From: Fervidobacterium_A thailandense
Lineage (GTDB): Bacteria; Thermotogota; Thermotogae; Thermotogales; Fervidobacteriaceae
Assembly: GCF_041505935.1 (NCBI RefSeq)
Contig: NZ_CP140110.1
Direction: 5' to 3' (one strand)
Length of the DNA: 64,000 nt
A model generated the notes under the pieces. That model saw nothing but the letters and a program-made list of their open reading frames with translations, made no database searches and had not been told where the DNA came from. Shown piece after piece: positions 60,945 through 64,000 of this stretch; the stretch's first letter is position 1, and each line of letters opens with the position of its first letter. The position numbers and the translations under genes are program-made.

Positions 60945-63602
60945 TCAAAAACCACCCATGAACAACGTTGGAGGTAAAGTATGTGGGGACGTGTTGATTC
61001 CTAAATAGATGAAACCATTCGTCCCCTCCAGTTGCTTCATGGGCAACAGTACACCAAGGGATGGGTATAACTTCAAGCCTTGCAGATACATTTCGACGAA
61101 GAAATGCGAATAAAAACCATCGATTAACTCTTCAGACTCTTTCATCCCGAAATTCGCCAAGCCTACCGTAAGTCCAGAATTTTTTATAAGAACGCCGCCA
61201 CCAAATAACTCCGCTCTGTCTTTAAAGAGCGTGAATGCCAAAGATGCGTCATAGAAAACTTTACTTGCATCTTTTAAGTTCAGCTCGAATAAACCTGCAA
61301 AACTCACGTTCGTGTTCAACGCTGTCAAGAAGTTACCGGAAACAAAATAACTGTCCATGCCAAAAAGTTTGGTGTAATCATCCGCACTTGTGAGTAAGAA
61401 AACACTCGCACTAACCGGCTTTCCGAAGACATTGCTTCTAAGTCCAAGGCCAAAACCAACGTTCTTAGAATAAACCGCTGGCAACTGGAAATTTCCAACC
61501 AAACTGAACACCGTATCGAGATTATACTCCTCGCTCGACTTGAAACTGGCCGTCAGGATGGGATACAACTTCGTGAGATAGCCGATTTGAACGCTGGGAA
61601 GTTCCAAGGCTAATTGCAAACTGTAATCGTTCGATGGGTAGAGGTAGCTTCCCGAAAATCCCCACCAGTCTTTGTATGTAATAAATCCAACGAATTGTCG
61701 ATAACCTGCAAATTGAAAACTGAATTCCGAAGTATTCGGTTGTAAAAAGTCGAAGATCGGTGTTAGCACAAAAAAGGTGTCGGATTCTACGTTCGTGAAC
61801 GTGAATATTACAAATAACGTATGAAGAGCACTCTCCTCATCTTCGAAGAACTGCGGTAAGTACATCGGAGCCCAGGTGACGGGTGTAATAAACTTCGCTA
61901 AACGGAACTGAAGCTCATTACCTTTGTTAAACGGTTTCTCCGTAATGTCAAACCTGTAGCTCTTTACCGTTGACGGGAGCTCCTCGTAAGGTTCCATCAG
62001 AACTTTGGTGGTGTAAACTCCCATTCCACCTGTTGGACCGTAGGGTACGTAACTAACGTAATACATATCCTCCCCGACAATGGTGAAATCCATCAAAACA
62101 GTATCGGTGGCAAGTCTGTAAAATTTTCTTTCATTCAGGTCGAAGTAATAAGGAATTACGTAATCTCCCTCCACACGAGAAAACAGCACACCGTCTTTCC
62201 AAGCCTTGACGTACGGTCCCTTCATGTTCGGATCATCTATTCGTGCAACCTCGCTTCTCTTTTCAGGATCAACGAATATTATCTTATTATCGAGTGTTAA
62301 CAAAACAAGAAACTCCCCAGCACACTCCATATACCTCACATAACCGTTGTATTCGAAGATCGATTCTGGAGAATCAACCCGCTCTTTGATTAAAGTCTTC
62401 AACTTCTTTGTGTCAAAGACTGCGTAGTAAACTTTTCCAGTCTTAACCGCAAAAGCACTGATGTCACCACGTGCAAGCAACCTATTTTTCGTCAAATCCC
62501 AAACTTGATTCTCAACACGTCCCAACTGCACAGACTTCACAAGTGCGTACCGAGTATTACCGTCGAACTTGAGGTCTATTGCGGAAATAGGCTTGGAACC
62601 AGTGGATTTACCACTTCTTGGATCAACAAAAACCACCTCGTTGAACGTTACTCCCAGATACGAAGTAACCGGCCCAAAACTTTCAACCATCAAGGCTAAC
62701 TTGCCATCAGTTTCGGGTTTCCCAACATAATCTACTTTCATAAAGGATGCGTTGTCTTGTTTGTACACCAATTTATCATTTCGGTACCTTAATTTAGTGA
62801 GAGACATAATCCAGTCGGTGTAGAGTTCCGAAAATTTCTTTCCAAAAACTTCCTCGTACGGGTCTTTGAGTTCAACGTTCAAAATAGCCTGCAAGCTCGC
62901 AAGTTGAGTTGTTAGTTCGAAGAACTTTCTCATCTTATCAGGCCCATACGTCTCCACAAGGTACTTGTAGAACCCGGCGGTAAAGTTATAGTACAACAAT
63001 CCTCCACGATAATCGTCCTCAGGCATGATCTCTTTGTAGGTAAAACTCGGGAAGTTTGGTAACGAGTAGTAATAAAGGGCATTTGACATGAACGGGTTAT
63101 TAAGCCTGCCCGAGGCAAGTGAAAAGTTACTCTCAGCGAAAACCGTCGGTCCCTCGATGTACTGACTGTTCAACTGCGGGTAAAAAGGAATACCAGTAAG
63201 TACGGTTATGATTCTTGACAAAACGTCCTGATACGTCAAATGACACATATGTGTGAACTCGTGAATCAGCAAATATGTGTACCAATCTTCAAGTGGTAAG
63301 TAGAAATGAATCCAACTCTCCGGTGGCCAAACGTACAGCACTATCGTTCTGTGAAACAACGGATTCGTGTACCCGTTACTTACAGTGCCCTTCTCTTGCA
63401 GAACGATATTTATCCGGCCTGGATCGTTGCCGATCATCTCCACTATCGGTTTCCGGATCGTTTCGAATATATTTCCCACGAGGACCGCCACATCGAAATA
63501 CCCTTCTGGATAAACCACATCCGCATGCTCGAAATGAAGAACTCCGGCGAAACTTAAAACAAAGAAAACAATCAAACACAAAACTCCCATCCTATACACC
63601 AC
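60945..63602 (-). CDS. Secreted HEFTH metalloprotease with propeller-like middle and probable outer-membrane barrel
   Basis: A large secreted protein of about 885 residues. The signal peptide is MGVLCLIVFFVLSFAGVLH. A gluzincin-type protease domain has the zinc motif HEFTHMCH (near residue 115) and a likely third ligand in YIEGPTVFAES about 40 residues later. The middle (about 270-560) has repeated short beta strands like a propeller (KIIFVDPEKRSEVARIDDP). The last 270 residues alternate aromatic and small residues in amphipathic strands (FVGFITYKDWWGFSGSYLYP, LFGGGVLIKNSGLTVGLANF) and end in Phe, as outer-membrane beta-barrels do. GTG 63602 has AAGGAG 8 bases upstream. The substrate is unknown. 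Confidence 0.75.
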   Translation of the reverse strand: MVYRMGVLCLIVFFVLSFAGVLHFEHADVVYPEGYFDVAVLVGNIFETIRKPIVEMIGNDPGRINIVLQEKGTVSNGYTNPLFHRTIVLYVWPPESWIHFYLPLEDWYTYLLIHEFTHMCHLTYQDVLSRIITVLTGIPFYPQLNSQYIEGPTVFAESNFSLASGRLNNPFMSNALYYYSLPNFPSFTYKEIMPEDDYRGGLLYYNFTAGFYKYLVETYGPDKMRKFFELTTQLASLQAILNVELKDPYEEVFGKKFSELYTDWIMSLTKLRYRNDKLVYKQDNASFMKVDYVGKPETDGKLALMVESFGPVTSYLGVTFNEVVFVDPRSGKSTGSKPISAIDLKFDGNTRYALVKSVQLGRVENQVWDLTKNRLLARGDISAFAVKTGKVYYAVFDTKKLKTLIKERVDSPESIFEYNGYVRYMECAGEFLVLLTLDNKIIFVDPEKRSEVARIDDPNMKGPYVKAWKDGVLFSRVEGDYVIPYYFDLNERKFYRLATDTVLMDFTIVGEDMYYVSYVPYGPTGGMGVYTTKVLMEPYEELPSTVKSYRFDITEKPFNKGNELQFRLAKFITPVTWAPMYLPQFFEDEESALHTLFVIFTFTNVESDTFFVLTPIFDFLQPNTSEFSFQFAGYRQFVGFITYKDWWGFSGSYLYPSNDYSLQLALELPSVQIGYLTKLYPILTASFKSSEEYNLDTVFSLVGNFQLPAVYSKNVGFGLGLRSNVFGKPVSASVFLLTSADDYTKLFGMDSYFVSGNFLTALNTNVSFAGLFELNLKDASKVFYDASLAFTLFKDRAELFGGGVLIKNSGLTVGLANFGMKESEELIDGFYSHFFVEMYLQGLKLYPSLGVLLPMKQLEGTNGFIYLGINTSPHTLPPTLFMGGF

Positions 63603-63607
63603 AGTAA

Positions 63608-64000
63608 TCACTCCTTGTCGTCTTTTTGTTCAAACAATTCAGCATTGCGTCCCTTTAGCCGCTTATGTTCGTACATTTTCTTATCAATAGCATCGATTAT
63701 ATCTTCTGGCTTTAAGTGGTCTTTGAACTCTTCTGAAGATAGGATACCAAATGAAAAACTGATACCCTCACCCTGACACTTTTTCAATATTCTCTGCATC
63801 ACCTTTTGTGCTTTAAAAGTGTCGGCTTGTGACAAAATCACCACAAATTCATCACCGCCGTACCTGATGATTTTATCCTCTCCCTCCCTCAAACTGCCCT
63901 CCATGATATTTACGAACCTCTTTAAGATGAAATCCCCATAAGCGTGACCATATGTATCGTTAAGCTTTTTAAAGTTGTCCAAATCACAAAACACAACGCT
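63608..64000 (-). CDS. GGDEF-domain protein, C-terminal part (cut by window edge)
   Basis: The frame is open through the right window edge, so only the C-terminal 130 residues are seen. They contain VVFCDLDNFKKLNDTYGHAYGDFIL and the intact active-site motif RYGGDEFVVIL, so this is probably an active diguanylate cyclase. No RxxD inhibitory site is evident just before GGDEF. It ends 6 bases before the metalloprotease start and is likely co-transcribed with it. Confidence 0.92.
   Translation of the reverse strand, partial: SVVFCDLDNFKKLNDTYGHAYGDFILKRFVNIMEGSLREGEDKIIRYGGDEFVVILSQADTFKAQKVMQRILKKCQGEGISFSFGILSSEEFKDHLKPEDIIDAIDKKMYEHKRLKGRNAELFEQKDDKE

Noticed and set aside
63243..63254. Palindrome ACACATATGTGT
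   Set aside because: It encodes part of the HEFTHMCH zinc motif, so coding constraint explains it; not proposed as an operator.

Overview
The window looks like a chromosome segment of an anaerobic thermophile of the order Thermotogales. The evidence is a pgk gene whose end slips by -1 into a start-codon-less tpiA (the Thermotoga PGK-TIM arrangement), an Omp-alpha-like SLH/coiled-coil 'toga' protein, an M18 aminopeptidase, a TM0936-type deaminase, and a TM1459-type cupin behind rpmH-rnpA-yidD-yidC-jag. Protein matches to remembered Thermotoga maritima sequences are clear but not close, so the genus is left open. No tool was run; all positions come from reading the sequence.

Layout. 1-2309 (minus): flhB (cut by the edge), fliR and an MFS exporter. 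2491-9264 (plus): a tight run of a degenerate GGDEF protein, valS, folC, rsfS, an SAH/MTA deaminase and a YhcC-like radical SAM protein that appears to start at ATT. A 19-bp hairpin separates this from a convergent solute-binding protein gene (9325-11172). 11361-12448: a consensus promoter drives peroxiredoxin and ferritin. 12448-15685 (minus): endonuclease V and two ArsB/NhaD-type permeases. 15900-40386 (minus): an almost unbroken run of 18 genes. In order of transcription these are a DHH-DHHA1 phosphoesterase, two giant GGDEF proteins, murB, an aminopeptidase, MarR, an envelope group (PEGA protein, Omp-alpha-like protein, two patatins, an OstA/LptA-like protein), miaA, dnaX, pilT, prfA, upp, rho and a TPR membrane protein. 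40486-45351 (plus): a third ArsB/NhaD-type permease, a queuosine-precursor transporter and flgA-flgH-flgI. 45367-46977 (minus): TSUP and VIT1/CCC1 transporters.

47119-47499 holds tRNA-Glu, tRNA-Val and tRNA-Phe behind one promoter. An insertion-sequence patch follows (about 47660-50440): an apparently intact element with zinc-ribbon DDE transposase, a second IS with a short IS4/IS5-like transposase, and a decayed, internally deleted copy of the first. An AT-richer orphan lipoprotein gene follows. 52051-55261 is the rpmH-rnpA-yidD-yidC-jag-cupin block. 55306-59592 holds a Ca2+/cation antiporter and the glycolytic gap-pgk-tpi group. The window ends with a membrane-anchored protein of unknown function, a large HEFTH metalloprotease with a probable beta-barrel C-terminus, and a GGDEF gene cut by the edge.

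Possible shared functions. The DHH-DHHA1 enzyme and the two multidomain GGDEF proteins form a translationally coupled unit that could make and clear a cyclic dinucleotide. The MarR-PEGA-Omp-alpha-patatin-OstA stretch looks like a maintenance module for the toga envelope. Lower glycolysis is coupled by a frameshift that fuses PGK to TIM. The strongest candidates for new biology are the pseudokinase/STAND/TPR/GGDEF pair, the divergent second patatin in the envelope cluster, the ATT start and the barrel-linked metalloprotease.
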